Source: an uncultured Lysobacter sp. (GTDB lineage Bacteria; Pseudomonadota; Gammaproteobacteria; Xanthomonadales; Xanthomonadaceae). Taken from it: a stretch of DNA of 6,275 bases. Each line of letters opens with the position of its first letter. The first letter of the stretch is position 1. The stretch is taken from assembly GCA_902805755.1 (NCBI GenBank), contig CADCUA010000508.1, forward strand, positions 1-6,275, written 5' to 3'. The position numbers and the translations under genes are program-made. This document shows, in pieces, positions 1 to 6,229 of this stretch. The notes beneath the pieces were generated by a model. It did not search any database. It saw only the letters and a program-made list of their open reading frames with translations, and had not been told where the DNA came from.

Positions 1-1
1 C

Positions 2-214
2 GATGGCTTCGAAGTCTGCGCACACGTGCGTGCGCAGCATTGGGGCGAACGCATCGCGATGTTCGCCGTCACCGGCTGGGGTCAGCAGGCCGACCGCGAA
101 CGCAGCGAGCGCACGGGCTTCGACGGACATATCGTCAAGCCGGTCGACCCGGATGGCCTGCTTGCCATCGTCGACGAGACCTACCGCAAGCACCATGAGC
201 AGGCGCCGCTATGA
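2..214 (+). CDS. Response-regulator receiver (REC) domain, C-terminal fragment, probably of a hybrid sensor kinase
   Basis: The window opens inside this gene, and 70 codons remain before a TGA at 212-214. The fragment begins DGFEV and carries the second half of a receiver fold: the conserved Thr in FAVTGWGQ (fragment residue 24), then the GFDGHIVKPVD segment with the conserved Lys (residue 46). Both residues normally surround the phospho-Asp, which lies upstream of the window. Receiver domains ending in 'TGWGQ...GFD.H.VKPVDPD' are typical of the C-terminal domain of hybrid histidine kinases, less often of stand-alone regulators; the choice cannot be made here. Little follows the receiver fold, so no output domain comes after it. 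The protein would act in the cytoplasm or at the inner membrane in a phosphorelay. Its stop overlaps a possible ATG at 211 (ATGA), and the next gene follows immediately, suggesting co-transcription. The family call is confident; the full architecture is unknown. Confidence 0.88.
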   Translation, partial: DGFEVCAHVRAQHWGERIAMFAVTGWGQQADRERSERTGFDGHIVKPVDPDGLLAIVDETYRKHHEQAPL

Positions 215-223
215 CATGCATCT

Positions 224-227
224 GGAG
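224..227 (+). promoter_or_regulatory. Ribosome-binding site that decides the phosphatase start
   Basis: GGAG at 224-227 lies 7 bases before the ATG at 235. It favours this start over the in-frame ATG at 211, which overlaps the upstream stop codon as ATGA. Starting at 235 also places the signal sequence directly at the N-terminus. Confidence 0.7.
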
Positions 228-234
228 ATCGGTG

Positions 235-786
235 ATGGACACGCGGGCAAGGCTCGTGGCGCTGCTTGCGGTCGCCTGCGTGGGCCTCATGCCGGCCTGC
301 GCGCACCGTGCAGGTGAGGCAACGGCTACGGCAACGACTAGCGCTACGACAACAACGTTCGTCCTGGTGCGGCATGGCGAAAAGGCCGCCAGCGATCCCG
401 TCGATCCGCCGCTGGCGCCCGCAGGCGCCGCACGCGCGGGGCGGCTGGTTGGCCTGCTCGAGGACGAGCCCCTGGCTGCGATCTATGCCACCGGCTTCCG
501 TCGCACGCAGGACACCGCCGCTCCCATCGCTCGCGCTCGCAGCCTGGCTGTCAGCACGTACGACGCGCGAGGGCCGGCGGAGCAGTTCGCTGAGCGCCTG
601 CGTCGCGACCATCGCAGCGGCACCGTCCTGGTCGTCGGGCACAGCAACACCGTGCCGGCGATCGCCGCGGCGCTGTGCGCGTGCACCGTCGCGCCGATGC
701 CCGAAAGCGAATACGGACGTTATTTCCGCCTGGTTGCGCCGGCCGATGGTGCCCAGCCGGCGCAGCTGCAGGTGCTCAGCTGGTAA
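235..786 (+). CDS. Exported histidine phosphatase (SixA/phosphoglycerate-mutase-like)
   Basis: This 183-residue protein belongs to the histidine phosphatase superfamily, which hydrolyses phosphate esters or phosphohistidine through a phospho-His intermediate. The signature RHGEK is at residues 46-50, with His47 as the expected nucleophile. A second arginine lies in YATGFRRTQDTA (Arg90) and the second histidine in VVGHSNTVP (His136), so the catalytic set looks complete. The compact size matches the SixA branch. Residues 1-23 form a signal sequence: a basic start, a hydrophobic core, then LMPAC. Cys22 could be lipidated, although Met at -3 and Pro at -2 are poor for a lipobox; cleavage after ACA (residue 23) is the alternative. 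An Ala/Thr-rich linker (about residues 29-41) joins it to the domain. The protein should therefore lie in the periplasm or be membrane-anchored facing it. An alternative start at 211 would add 8 residues and overlap the receiver gene. The substrate is unknown; phosphohistidine specificity is not shown. Confidence 0.88.
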   Translation: MDTRARLVALLAVACVGLMPACAHRAGEATATATTSATTTTFVLVRHGEKAASDPVDPPLAPAGAARAGRLVGLLEDEPLAAIYATGFRRTQDTAAPIARARSLAVSTYDARGPAEQFAERLRRDHRSGTVLVVGHSNTVPAIAAALCACTVAPMPESEYGRYFRLVAPADGAQPAQLQVLSW

Positions 787-826
787 TCCAACTACTGCCC
801 GGGCGCGCCACGCTGCGTGCATCGCT

Positions 827-852
827 GGTTCGCATGGCAATGCATGCGAGCC
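827..852 (+). terminator. Hairpin after the phosphatase gene, possible terminator or 3' stabiliser
   Basis: A 10-bp stem (827-836 paired with 843-852, one G-U pair, all others Watson-Crick) closes a 6-base loop and begins 40 bases after the phosphatase stop codon. No run of T follows, so it is not a standard intrinsic terminator on this strand. It may instead protect the 3' end or mark a weak terminator. I see no coding sequence in the 163-base gap that contains it. Confidence 0.4.
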
Positions 853-938
853 GCGGGTGGAACCGGTTGCCGCGCTCGCACCATCGTCGATGGCAAAGCA
901 CTACGATCGAACCACTCCGCGCGATCAGCGCTGTATCC

Positions 939-943
939 AGGGA
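939..943 (+). promoter_or_regulatory. Ribosome-binding site of the small lipoprotein gene
   Basis: AGGGA lies 6 bases before the ATG at 950. It fixes the start of the lipoprotein within a much longer open frame that begins at 266 and runs through the phosphatase gene in another frame. The chosen start gives an immediate signal peptide. Confidence 0.65.
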
Positions 944-949
944 CAACCC

Positions 950-1324
950 ATGCTTCGATCGATCGGTCTGTCGCTTCTCCTGACAGCCTGCGCCGGCGCG
1001 GGCCCATCGCCTTCCGTCGTGCCAGGGCAGCCGTGGACGATGGTGCCGGGTCAGCAGGTGTCGCTGCCCGAGGGCGGCGGACACCTGCGTTTCACCGGCG
1101 TACGCAGCGATTCGCGCTGCCCGGCCGATGTGCAGTGCATCCATGCAGGCGAGGCGATCGTGGTGTTCGAGCTGCAGGCCGCGTCGCAAGCACCGGCAAC
1201 GCTGGTGCTGTCGACGGAAAGCCTGCCGGCCGACGCGTCTGCCGGCGACTGGCAAATGAGGATGCTGTCGCTAGACAGGGGTGCGCAACCGGCCGCGAAG
1301 GTCGTGTTGCAGCGCAAGCCCTGA
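950..1324 (+). CDS. Small lipoprotein with conserved DSRCP...QCI two-cysteine motif, function unknown
   Basis: This is a predicted lipoprotein of 124 residues. Residues 1-14 are a short lipoprotein signal: a hydrophobic core, then the good lipobox LTAC with Cys14 as the lipidated residue. The mature part is about 110 residues, probably beta-rich. It has VPGQQVSLPEGG around residues 32-44, a strand LRFTGV, and the block DSRCPADVQCIHAGEA at residues 54-69. From memory, this 'DSRCP.DVQCI.AG.A' block recurs in small hypothetical lipoproteins of many Gram-negative bacteria. Cys57 and Cys63 are spaced to form a disulfide or bind a metal, which is inference. The protein should be anchored in the envelope. 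It stands 163 bases after the phosphatase gene and 204 before the next gene, all on one strand, so it may be transcribed alone. Gene and lipoprotein calls are strong; I can assign no biochemical role. Confidence 0.85.
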   Translation: MLRSIGLSLLLTACAGAGPSPSVVPGQPWTMVPGQQVSLPEGGGHLRFTGVRSDSRCPADVQCIHAGEAIVVFELQAASQAPATLVLSTESLPADASAGDWQMRMLSLDRGAQPAAKVVLQRKP

Positions 1325-1366
1325 CTTCGCCGCGCCCAAGACGGGCGCCAGGCGATGAAAATGCAG

Positions 1367-1380
1367 GCGCAGCCCTGCGC
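1367..1380 (+). terminator. Weak hairpin downstream of the lipoprotein gene
   Basis: GCGCA and TGCGC pair around a GCCC loop, 42 bases after the lipoprotein stop codon. The stem is only 5 bp and no T-run follows, so this is a minor candidate for transcript-end structure. The rest of the 204-base gap (1325-1528) shows no gene. Confidence 0.2.
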
Positions 1381-1528
1381 TGCCGGGCAATTTCCGCCCC
1401 CGTGCGTCAGATAAATGCGCACTCGCGCCCAGTTCTCTGCTCACACGCAACAACTGTTTGTCAAGCCCCAAAATCTGGACTAACGTCGGTTGCAGGTCGC
1501 CACTTTTCGTGACCGCAACGGGGGCCCA

Positions 1529-1978
1529 ATGAACCGACTCTTCCTCACCCTGCCCTGCCTGCTGGCGATGGCCGGCGCGGCGCATGCGCAATCCAGCCCG
1601 GACTCGGTCTGCCCGCAATTGCCGGCGGACTCGGGTCTGTCCTGGGAACACAAGTCCACCCGGACATCCGACTTCTGCCGCGCCCTGCGCGCCGATGGCA
1701 GCGAGGCGTTCGGCCTGTTCATCGCGGCGGAATCGCCGTTCAAGCCGAATCGCGGCAACCGCGCCGAGCAGGCGTCGATCGACGGCCGTCCGATCCACTG
1801 GTATCGCTCCGAAATCGCCGCCCAGCCGAAAGTGCAGGCGCGCGAGACGCTGATCGAACTGCCGGGCGGCCGCGTGGCCCATATGTGGGTGCAGGCCCCG
1901 TCCGAGCCGCAACTGGCCGAGGCGCTCTCACAGGCCGCGCAGCTGCGTTTCCGCACGGCGCAGCTCAGCAGCAACTGA
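1529..1978 (+). CDS. Sec-exported small protein of unknown function
   Basis: This 149-residue protein has a clear signal peptide: MNR, a hydrophobic stretch of about 15 residues, then AGAAHA with probable cleavage after Ala20. The mature protein of about 129 residues is expected in the periplasm. It contains Cys28 and Cys50, which could form a disulfide, and tryptophans in LSWEH, IHWYR and HMWV. The SFK-like segment ESPFKPNRGNRAE, then IDGRPIHWYR and ARETLIELPGG, suggest one small alpha/beta or beta-rich domain. I do not recognise a named family; it resembles uncharacterised proteins of Xanthomonadaceae, from memory only. The ATG at 1529 is chosen because the signal peptide starts there. An in-frame TTG at 1490 would put 13 hydrophilic residues before it. 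The only purine-rich stretch is GGGGG at 1520-1524, so the ribosome-binding site is poor. The gene converges with the pirin gene. Confidence 0.82.
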   Translation: MNRLFLTLPCLLAMAGAAHAQSSPDSVCPQLPADSGLSWEHKSTRTSDFCRALRADGSEAFGLFIAAESPFKPNRGNRAEQASIDGRPIHWYRSEIAAQPKVQARETLIELPGGRVAHMWVQAPSEPQLAEALSQAAQLRFRTAQLSSN

Positions 1979-1998
1979 TAGCCTGATTGCCGATACAA

Positions 1999-2034
1999 CC
2001 GCATGCCGGAGGCGCAAAGTCATCCGGCATGCGG
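1999..2034. terminator. Perfect 12-bp inverted repeat between convergent genes, probable bidirectional terminator
   Basis: CCGCATGCCGGA (1999-2010) is the exact reverse complement of 2023-2034, with a 12-base loop (2011-2022). It lies 20 bases after the stop codon of the upstream plus-strand gene and 26 bases after the pirin stop codon on the minus strand. This placement fits a shared transcription end for both genes. Neither flank has a real T-run, so termination may need Rho, or the structure may block 3' exonucleases. Confidence 0.6.
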
Positions 2035-2060
2035 CGCTGCGGGCCCGACGGCCACCGGCG

Positions 2061-2924
2061 TTAGAAGCGCCCGGCCTGCAGGTCGGCGAACGCCTGCATC
2101 AGCTCTTCGCGGGTGTTCATGACGAACGGGCCGTGCCGCGCGACCGGCTCGCGCAGCGGCTTGCCCGCGACCAGGATCAGCCGTGCACCCGCATCGCCGG
2201 CGCGCAGCGCGACGAGTTCGCCACCGCCCAGCACACCGAGCTCCTGCGCGCCGACATTGCGCGCGTGCTCGTGCTCGCCCACCTGCACCCCGCCCTCGTA
2301 GGCGTATACGAACGCGTTGTGGCCCGTCGGCAACCCGTACTGCCATGACGCACCGGCCTCGAGCGCGATGTCCAGATACACCGGTGCCGTTGCGGCTTCA
2401 CCTGCGCCGTAGACCGGCCCGGCCGTTCCCCCAACGCGGCCCGCAATGACTTTCACCACGACGCCCGGCGCCGGCTCCACATGCTGGATCTGTTCCGGCG
2501 TGAACTCCTGGTAGCGCGGCTCGCACATCTTGTCGCGCGCCGGCAGGTTCACCCAGAGCTGGAAGCCGCGCATGCGGCCCTCCAACTGCTCGGGCATCTC
2601 CGAATGCACCAGCCCCCGGCCCGCCGTCATCCACTGCACGCTGCCGGGCACGAGCACGCCTTCGTTGCCGTGGTTGTCGCTATGCCGCATGCGGCCGTCG
2701 AGCATGTAGGTCACGGTCTCGAAGCCGCGATGCGGGTGGTCCGGAAAACCGGCGAGGTAATCCTCGGGCCGGTCGGTGCCGAATTCATCGAGCATCAGGA
2801 ACGGATCGAGGTCGGGCAGCTGCGACGTACCGATCACGCGCGTCAGGCGCACGCCGGCACCGTCGGATGCGGGCATGCCGCGCACCAGTCGGGTCACGCG
2901 TGCATTGCGGTCGGGGTTGGACAT
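2061..2924 (-). CDS. Pirin family protein (bicupin, quercetinase-like)
   Basis: This 287-residue protein has the usual length and features of bacterial pirins, cytoplasmic bicupin metalloproteins. The N-terminal cupin carries DPFLMLDEFG (residues 40-49), HPHRGFETVTY (63-73), GSVQWMTAGRGLVHSEMP (94-111) and FQLWVNLP (121-128). The four metal ligands expected from human pirin and E. coli YhhW are all present: His63, His65, His107 and Glu109. The C-terminal cupin follows from about residue 165 (PVYLDIALEAG) to the end and ends in a short helical tail. Characterised bacterial members have quercetin 2,3-dioxygenase activity or act as redox or metabolic regulators; the physiological substrate here is unknown. 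The start is set by the family-typical N-terminus and by GAGGAA 6 bases upstream; the frame stays open to 3302 but that part has no pirin homology. No divergent LysR-type regulator, a common partner of pirin genes, is present. Confidence 0.95.
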   Translation of the reverse strand: MSNPDRNARVTRLVRGMPASDGAGVRLTRVIGTSQLPDLDPFLMLDEFGTDRPEDYLAGFPDHPHRGFETVTYMLDGRMRHSDNHGNEGVLVPGSVQWMTAGRGLVHSEMPEQLEGRMRGFQLWVNLPARDKMCEPRYQEFTPEQIQHVEPAPGVVVKVIAGRVGGTAGPVYGAGEAATAPVYLDIALEAGASWQYGLPTGHNAFVYAYEGGVQVGEHEHARNVGAQELGVLGGGELVALRAGDAGARLILVAGKPLREPVARHGPFVMNTREELMQAFADLQAGRF

Positions 2925-2930
2925 GATCGA

Positions 2931-2936
2931 TTCCTC
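2931..2936 (-). promoter_or_regulatory. Ribosome-binding site of the pirin gene
   Basis: On the minus strand GAGGAA lies 6 bases before the ATG at 2924. It settles the start within a frame that is open for another 126 codons upstream. Confidence 0.75.
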
Positions 2937-3141
2937 GCTATCGCCCGGCGGGCCTGCCCTAACCATGGCGACGGGCGACGTCACACCCCAGCACGCTGCG
3001 CGAAAACCACTGTTGCATGTGGGGAACACAGGTCGTGGAGCGCGGGTGCCGGGCGCGAACGACGGCAGTGCTGTGCTGCCCCGCCGAGCCGGCGTCGTGG
3101 GTCGGCACCGGCCCGCGCCATCACGCCTCGGCCCTATCGGG

Positions 3142-3165
3142 ACAACCGTCGCGCGCAGCGGTTGT
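3142..3165 (-). terminator. Weak hairpin in the rlmKL-pirin gap
   Basis: ACAACCG (3142-3148) and CGGTTGT (3159-3165) form a perfect 7-bp stem with a 10-base GC-rich loop. It lies about 110 bases past the rlmKL stop codon and has no T-run. It may be part of a transcript end or chance. Confidence 0.25.
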
Positions 3166-3207
3166 GCATCACCCTCGCAATCGCGCGCGAATCGTCCCGG
3201 CGGAGCC

Positions 3208-3226
3208 CGTTCGGGATCCGCGAACG
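3208..3226 (-). terminator. Hairpin shortly after rlmKL
   Basis: CGTTCG (3208-3213) and CGAACG (3221-3226) form a 6-bp stem with a 7-base loop, 48 bases past the rlmKL stop codon on the minus strand. No T-run follows, so it is a candidate Rho-assisted end or 3' protecting structure at best. Confidence 0.3.
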
Positions 3227-3274
3227 CGGCCACCGCCCGCAGCGCTTCAGCGGAATCCGCCCGTCGATCGCGAC

Positions 3275-5683
3275 TCACTCCAGTCGCTGCAACCTCCAGC
3301 AACGATGGATTCGCGCATCGCGCTCGAAGTCCGGCGGAATCGTCTGCGCGGAGATTTCCTGCATGCGTGCGAATGCACCGACTGCCGCGTCATCCATGCG
3401 GAAACGGCGGAAGTTGTTCGAGAAATACAGGGCGCCGCCCCGCGCAAGCCGTGCCACCGCCGCGCGCAACAGGCGAACGTGGACCGCCTGCACGTCGAAG
3501 TCGCGGGCACGCTTGGAATTGGAGAACGTCGGCGGATCGCAGAAGATCAGGTCGTACTCGCCGGTGTCGGCTTCGAGCCAGGCCAGTGCATCGGCCTGCA
3601 CCAGTCGGTGCTTCGCGCCGACCACGCCGTTCTCGGCCAGGTTGTCCGCGCACCACTGCAGGTAGGTGCCAGACAGATCGACCGTCGTCGTCTGGCGCGC
3701 GCGCCCCACCGCTGCATGCACGGTGGCCGCGCCGGTGTAGCCGAACAGGTTCAGAAAGCGCGTGTCCTCCGCCTCCTCATGCAGGCGCAGGCGCAGCGGC
3801 CGGTGATCGAGGAACAATCCCGTATCCAGATAATCGAACAGGTTCACGCGCAGCCGCGCCGCACCTTCGCGCACGACGAGGAACTCGCCGCGCGTATCGA
3901 ACTGACCGTATTTGCTGCCGCCCTTGCCGCGCGAACGCGTCTTCAGCGCGACCTGCTCGCGCGGCACGCCGAACACCTCGCGCGCGGCCGACAGCAGCTC
4001 GTTGAGGCGGCGGCGCTGCACGGGCTCGGGGATATCGTCGGGCGCCGCGTATTCCTGCACGTGCAGCCACATCGGCGACTCGGACGCATCGGCACCGACA
4101 TACACATCGATCGCCGCGGCGTATTCCGGCAGGTCCGCGTCATAGGCGCGGAAGCAGCTCACGCCTTCGCGCTCGCGCCAGGACTTGAGCTTGCGCAGGT
4201 TCTTGCGCAGCCGGTTCGCCACCATCTGCGCGCCTTCGGACAGCGCCTGCACCTGCTCGGGCGCGCGCTCGCGCACCGGCACCGCGACCGGGTCGGGCAC
4301 GATCAGCGTGCACTCGATCGCGCCGTTGAACATCTGGTACTTCTTCGGCGCGCGCAGGCCGGTGGCATACGCGAGGTCCGCGCTGCCGCAGAGCAGGCTC
4401 GCGCGCCACTGCGGCACCGCACGCTTGAGCGCATCGCCCAGCGCGCGGTACAGCGCCGGATCGGCGGCCAGGCGCGCGTCGTAGGGTGGATTGCAGACGA
4501 CAAGGCCGGGGGCAGGAGCCGAGGCCTGCGGCGACTGATCGATCGAGCCGGCATCCGATGGCACCGGCTCGGCTGACTCCAGCGCCTCGAGGGGTGCGGC
4601 GTCTTCAATCGCATTACCACCCGGCGCGATCTTCGCGCTTGCTTTCGCCCACGGGCTGTCGGTGCGCGATGTAGCAGCGATGCCAGCGCCTGTTGCCGCA
4701 GCGGGCGCGTGCGATGCACCCGCACTCCGGGCCCCATCGGTGCCTGTCGAATCCACATCGACGGCTGCGTGCACAACAACGCTGCTGTCCAGCGAGCGCA
4801 CGTCCGCGACCCGCCAGTCGATGACACCGGCCAGGCCGGCAAGCACTTCGTTCTCGCGCGCCGCGCGGATCGCGTGCGGGTCGATATCGCGACCGACGAA
4901 CACCGGCCGCAGCGCGTCACGCCCCGCAGCTTCACGGCTGCGTGCCTCGTCCAGCAGTGATCGCCATGCCTCGCGGTCGAATCCGAGCCAGCCCGTCGGG
5001 CGGCGCGATTCATGGCGCAACAGGCCGGGCGCAACGTCGGCCGCCATCAACGCGCCTTCGATCAGCAGCGTGCCGCTGCCGCACATCGGGTCCAGCAGCG
5101 CACCACCCTGCGCATACACCTGCGGCCAGCGCCCGCGCAGCAACACCGCGGCGGCGAGGTTTTCCTTGAGCGGCGCTTCGCCCTGCATCTGCCGCCAGCC
5201 GCGGCGGTGCATCGGTCCGCCGCCCAGGTCGATGGACACGATCGCGCGGCCCTTGCGCAGCACCAGGTTCAGTCGCAGGTCCGGCGCATCGATGTCGACA
5301 TCCGGCCGCGCGCCGGTCTGCGCGCGCATCACGTCGACGACCGCGTCCTTCACGCGTTGCGCGGCGTAACGCTCGTGCGTCACGGCCTGGCCGGATACAT
5401 GGGCATCCACCGCAACCGTGTCGCCCTCGGCCAGGTGTTCGGGCCATGGCAGTGCCGCGACGCCGGCGTAAAGCGCCGTCTCGTCAGGGCAATCGAACTC
5501 GTCGATCGGCCACAGCACGCGGCTGGCGAGCCGCGACCACAGCACCGCGCGCTGCGCATCGAGCAGCTCGCCTTCGACGTTCACACCCGACACGGTCGCG
5601 GTGGCCCGCGCGCATCCGAACGCGAGCAGTTCGTCCGCGAGCAGGTACTCGAGGCCTTTGCCGCAGCTGGCGAAAAATTTCAT
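3275..5683 (-). CDS. rlmL: Bifunctional 23S rRNA methyltransferase RlmKL (m2G2445 and m7G2069)
   Basis: This fused enzyme methylates 23S rRNA at G2445 (N2, RlmL half) and G2069 (N7, RlmK half), E. coli numbering, during large-subunit assembly in the cytoplasm. In order: the N-terminus [19 protein letters not shown] typical of the family; a THUMP region to about residue 150; the RlmL methyltransferase with SAM motif DPMCGSGT (198-205) and catalytic NPPY (398-401); and the RlmK half with SAM motif LNLFGYTG (644-651) and DPPTF (716-720). At 802 residues it is about 100 longer than E. coli RlmL (702). Most of the excess is a low-complexity stretch between residues about 299 and 392, just before NPPY. 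Both active-site motifs are intact and the frame is unbroken, so both activities are expected. It starts 3 bases after the stop of the hydrolase gene, with GGAA 9 bases before the ATG, indicating one operon. Confidence 0.96.
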   Translation of the reverse strand: MKFFASCGKGLEYLLADELLAFGCARATATVSGVNVEGELLDAQRAVLWSRLASRVLWPIDEFDCPDETALYAGVAALPWPEHLAEGDTVAVDAHVSGQAVTHERYAAQRVKDAVVDVMRAQTGARPDVDIDAPDLRLNLVLRKGRAIVSIDLGGGPMHRRGWRQMQGEAPLKENLAAAVLLRGRWPQVYAQGGALLDPMCGSGTLLIEGALMAADVAPGLLRHESRRPTGWLGFDREAWRSLLDEARSREAAGRDALRPVFVGRDIDPHAIRAARENEVLAGLAGVIDWRVADVRSLDSSVVVHAAVDVDSTGTDGARSAGASHAPAAATGAGIAATSRTDSPWAKASAKIAPGGNAIEDAAPLEALESAEPVPSDAGSIDQSPQASAPAPGLVVCNPPYDARLAADPALYRALGDALKRAVPQWRASLLCGSADLAYATGLRAPKKYQMFNGAIECTLIVPDPVAVPVRERAPEQVQALSEGAQMVANRLRKNLRKLKSWREREGVSCFRAYDADLPEYAAAIDVYVGADASESPMWLHVQEYAAPDDIPEPVQRRRLNELLSAAREVFGVPREQVALKTRSRGKGGSKYGQFDTRGEFLVVREGAARLRVNLFDYLDTGLFLDHRPLRLRLHEEAEDTRFLNLFGYTGAATVHAAVGRARQTTTVDLSGTYLQWCADNLAENGVVGAKHRLVQADALAWLEADTGEYDLIFCDPPTFSNSKRARDFDVQAVHVRLLRAAVARLARGGALYFSNNFRRFRMDDAAVGAFARMQEISAQTIPPDFERDARIHRCWRLQRLE
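4508..4789 (-). other. Low-complexity insertion in the RlmL methyltransferase domain
   Basis: This segment encodes about residues 299-392 of RlmKL. It is rich in Ala, Ser, Asp, Pro, Gly and Thr, has no Cys and only one Trp, and shows no recognisable domain. In E. coli RlmL only about 15 residues separate the equivalent strand (after DV) from NPPY, so some 85 residues are extra here. It is in frame with no stop codon. It is most likely a disordered surface loop. Its edges are approximate. Confidence 0.7.
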
Positions 5684-5686
5684 GGG

Positions 5687-6217
5687 TCAGAGTTCCGAAA
5701 GCAGTGCGCCGAACGCATCGGCGCTGGCCTGCACGTGGGCGGAAAGGCGGTGGCCGTCGTTGACCAGCAGCAGGCGCGCGCGGCGCGGGTGCGCCCAGTC
5801 GACGACATGGGCGGCGGGAATCAACTCGTCATCCCAGCCGTGGATGATGGACACCGGTACATCGGCCGCATCGAGCGGTGCAGCGGTGCCCATGCGCGTC
5901 GGCGGCGCCATCAGGAACAGCCCGACGACCGGCGCCTGCAAGGACACGCGCGCGCTGATGTACGCGCCGAGGCTGGAGCCCGCCAGCACCACGGGACCAC
6001 GCGCGGCCGCCGAACGCGTCAACGCAAGCAGGTGCTCGAAACGCGCGGACACGTCGCCCAGCTCGCTTACGTCGCGGCGCGCATCGAAGCCGGTGTAATC
6101 GGGCCGCTCGCAACTGAAGCCCAGGCGCTCGGCTACGTCGGCCAGTGCCGTCACCTTGGTCGCGTCGGGACCGCTTTCAAAACCGTGCGACAGGATGCAG
6201 TGGCCGCGTTGCGTCAT
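5687..6217 (-). CDS. Small alpha/beta-fold hydrolase
   Basis: This 176-residue protein is a compact alpha/beta hydrolase, probably a cytoplasmic esterase or thioesterase-like enzyme; there is no signal peptide. After the first strand comes SHGFESGPDATK (residues 10-21), which should form the oxyanion-hole loop. The nucleophile elbow is GSSLG (80-84) with Ser82. The acid is Asp130 in HGWDDELIP, and the histidine is His156 in NDGHRL, so the triad is complete and in the standard order. The lid region is minimal, which fits small RBBP9/YcfP/dienelactone-hydrolase-like members; the substrate cannot be named. The start at 6217 is chosen because AAAGAGG lies 5 bases upstream. An ATG at 6232 would add five residues and overlap the preceding stop as ATGA, so coupling from that start is possible. 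The gene ends 3 bases before rlmKL. Confidence 0.88.
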   Translation of the reverse strand: MTQRGHCILSHGFESGPDATKVTALADVAERLGFSCERPDYTGFDARRDVSELGDVSARFEHLLALTRSAAARGPVVLAGSSLGAYISARVSLQAPVVGLFLMAPPTRMGTAAPLDAADVPVSIIHGWDDELIPAAHVVDWAHPRRARLLLVNDGHRLSAHVQASADAFGALLSEL

Positions 6218-6222
6218 TCCTA

Positions 6223-6229
6223 CCTCTTT
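6223..6229 (-). promoter_or_regulatory. Ribosome-binding site favouring the internal hydrolase start
   Basis: On the minus strand AAAGAGG (6229 down to 6223) sits 5 bases before the ATG at 6217. The alternative ATG at 6232 has only an A- and C-rich stretch upstream and no purine-rich site. Confidence 0.55.

Larger units (their letters stand above)
2925..3274. other. Gene-free 350-base stretch between rlmKL and pirin
   Basis: No convincing gene lies here. Every open frame through it gives Arg/Ala/Pro-rich, low-information translations, including the in-frame upstream extension of pirin. It should hold the 3' end of the rlmKL transcript and the promoter of the pirin gene, but I could not place a convincing -35/-10 pair. 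Two short hairpins are listed separately, and there is a 10-bp palindrome TCGCGCGCGA at 3181-3190. Confidence 0.6.

Noticed and set aside
266..1324. Long 352-codon plus-strand frame ending at the lipoprotein stop
   Set aside because: Its first two-thirds overlap the phosphatase in a different frame and give Arg-rich sequence; only the part from 950, with its own ribosome-binding site and signal peptide, looks real.
1458..1486. Possible promoter before the exported protein gene: TTGTCA at 1458, 17-base spacer, TAACGT at 1481
   Set aside because: The -35 matches 5 of 6 consensus bases but the -10 only 3 of 6, which is too weak to annotate without transcription start data.
3181..3190. Ten-base palindrome TCGCGCGCGA
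   Set aside because: Short CG-alternating palindromes are common at this GC content, and no second copy or nearby operator arrangement was seen.
2925..3302. N-terminal extension of pirin by 126 codons in the same frame
   Set aside because: The extension is Arg/Pro/Ala-rich with no pirin similarity, overlaps the end of rlmKL, and the ATG at 2924 has an ideal ribosome-binding site and a family-typical N-terminus.
2481..3665. Open frame of 394 codons on the plus strand across pirin and the gap
   Set aside because: It lies opposite two certain genes and has a composition typical of antisense frames.
3017..4576. Open frame of 519 codons on the plus strand opposite rlmKL
   Set aside because: It is a mirror of the rlmKL codon pattern in GC-rich DNA; its His/Arg-rich translation has no recognisable domain, while rlmKL on the other strand is unambiguous.
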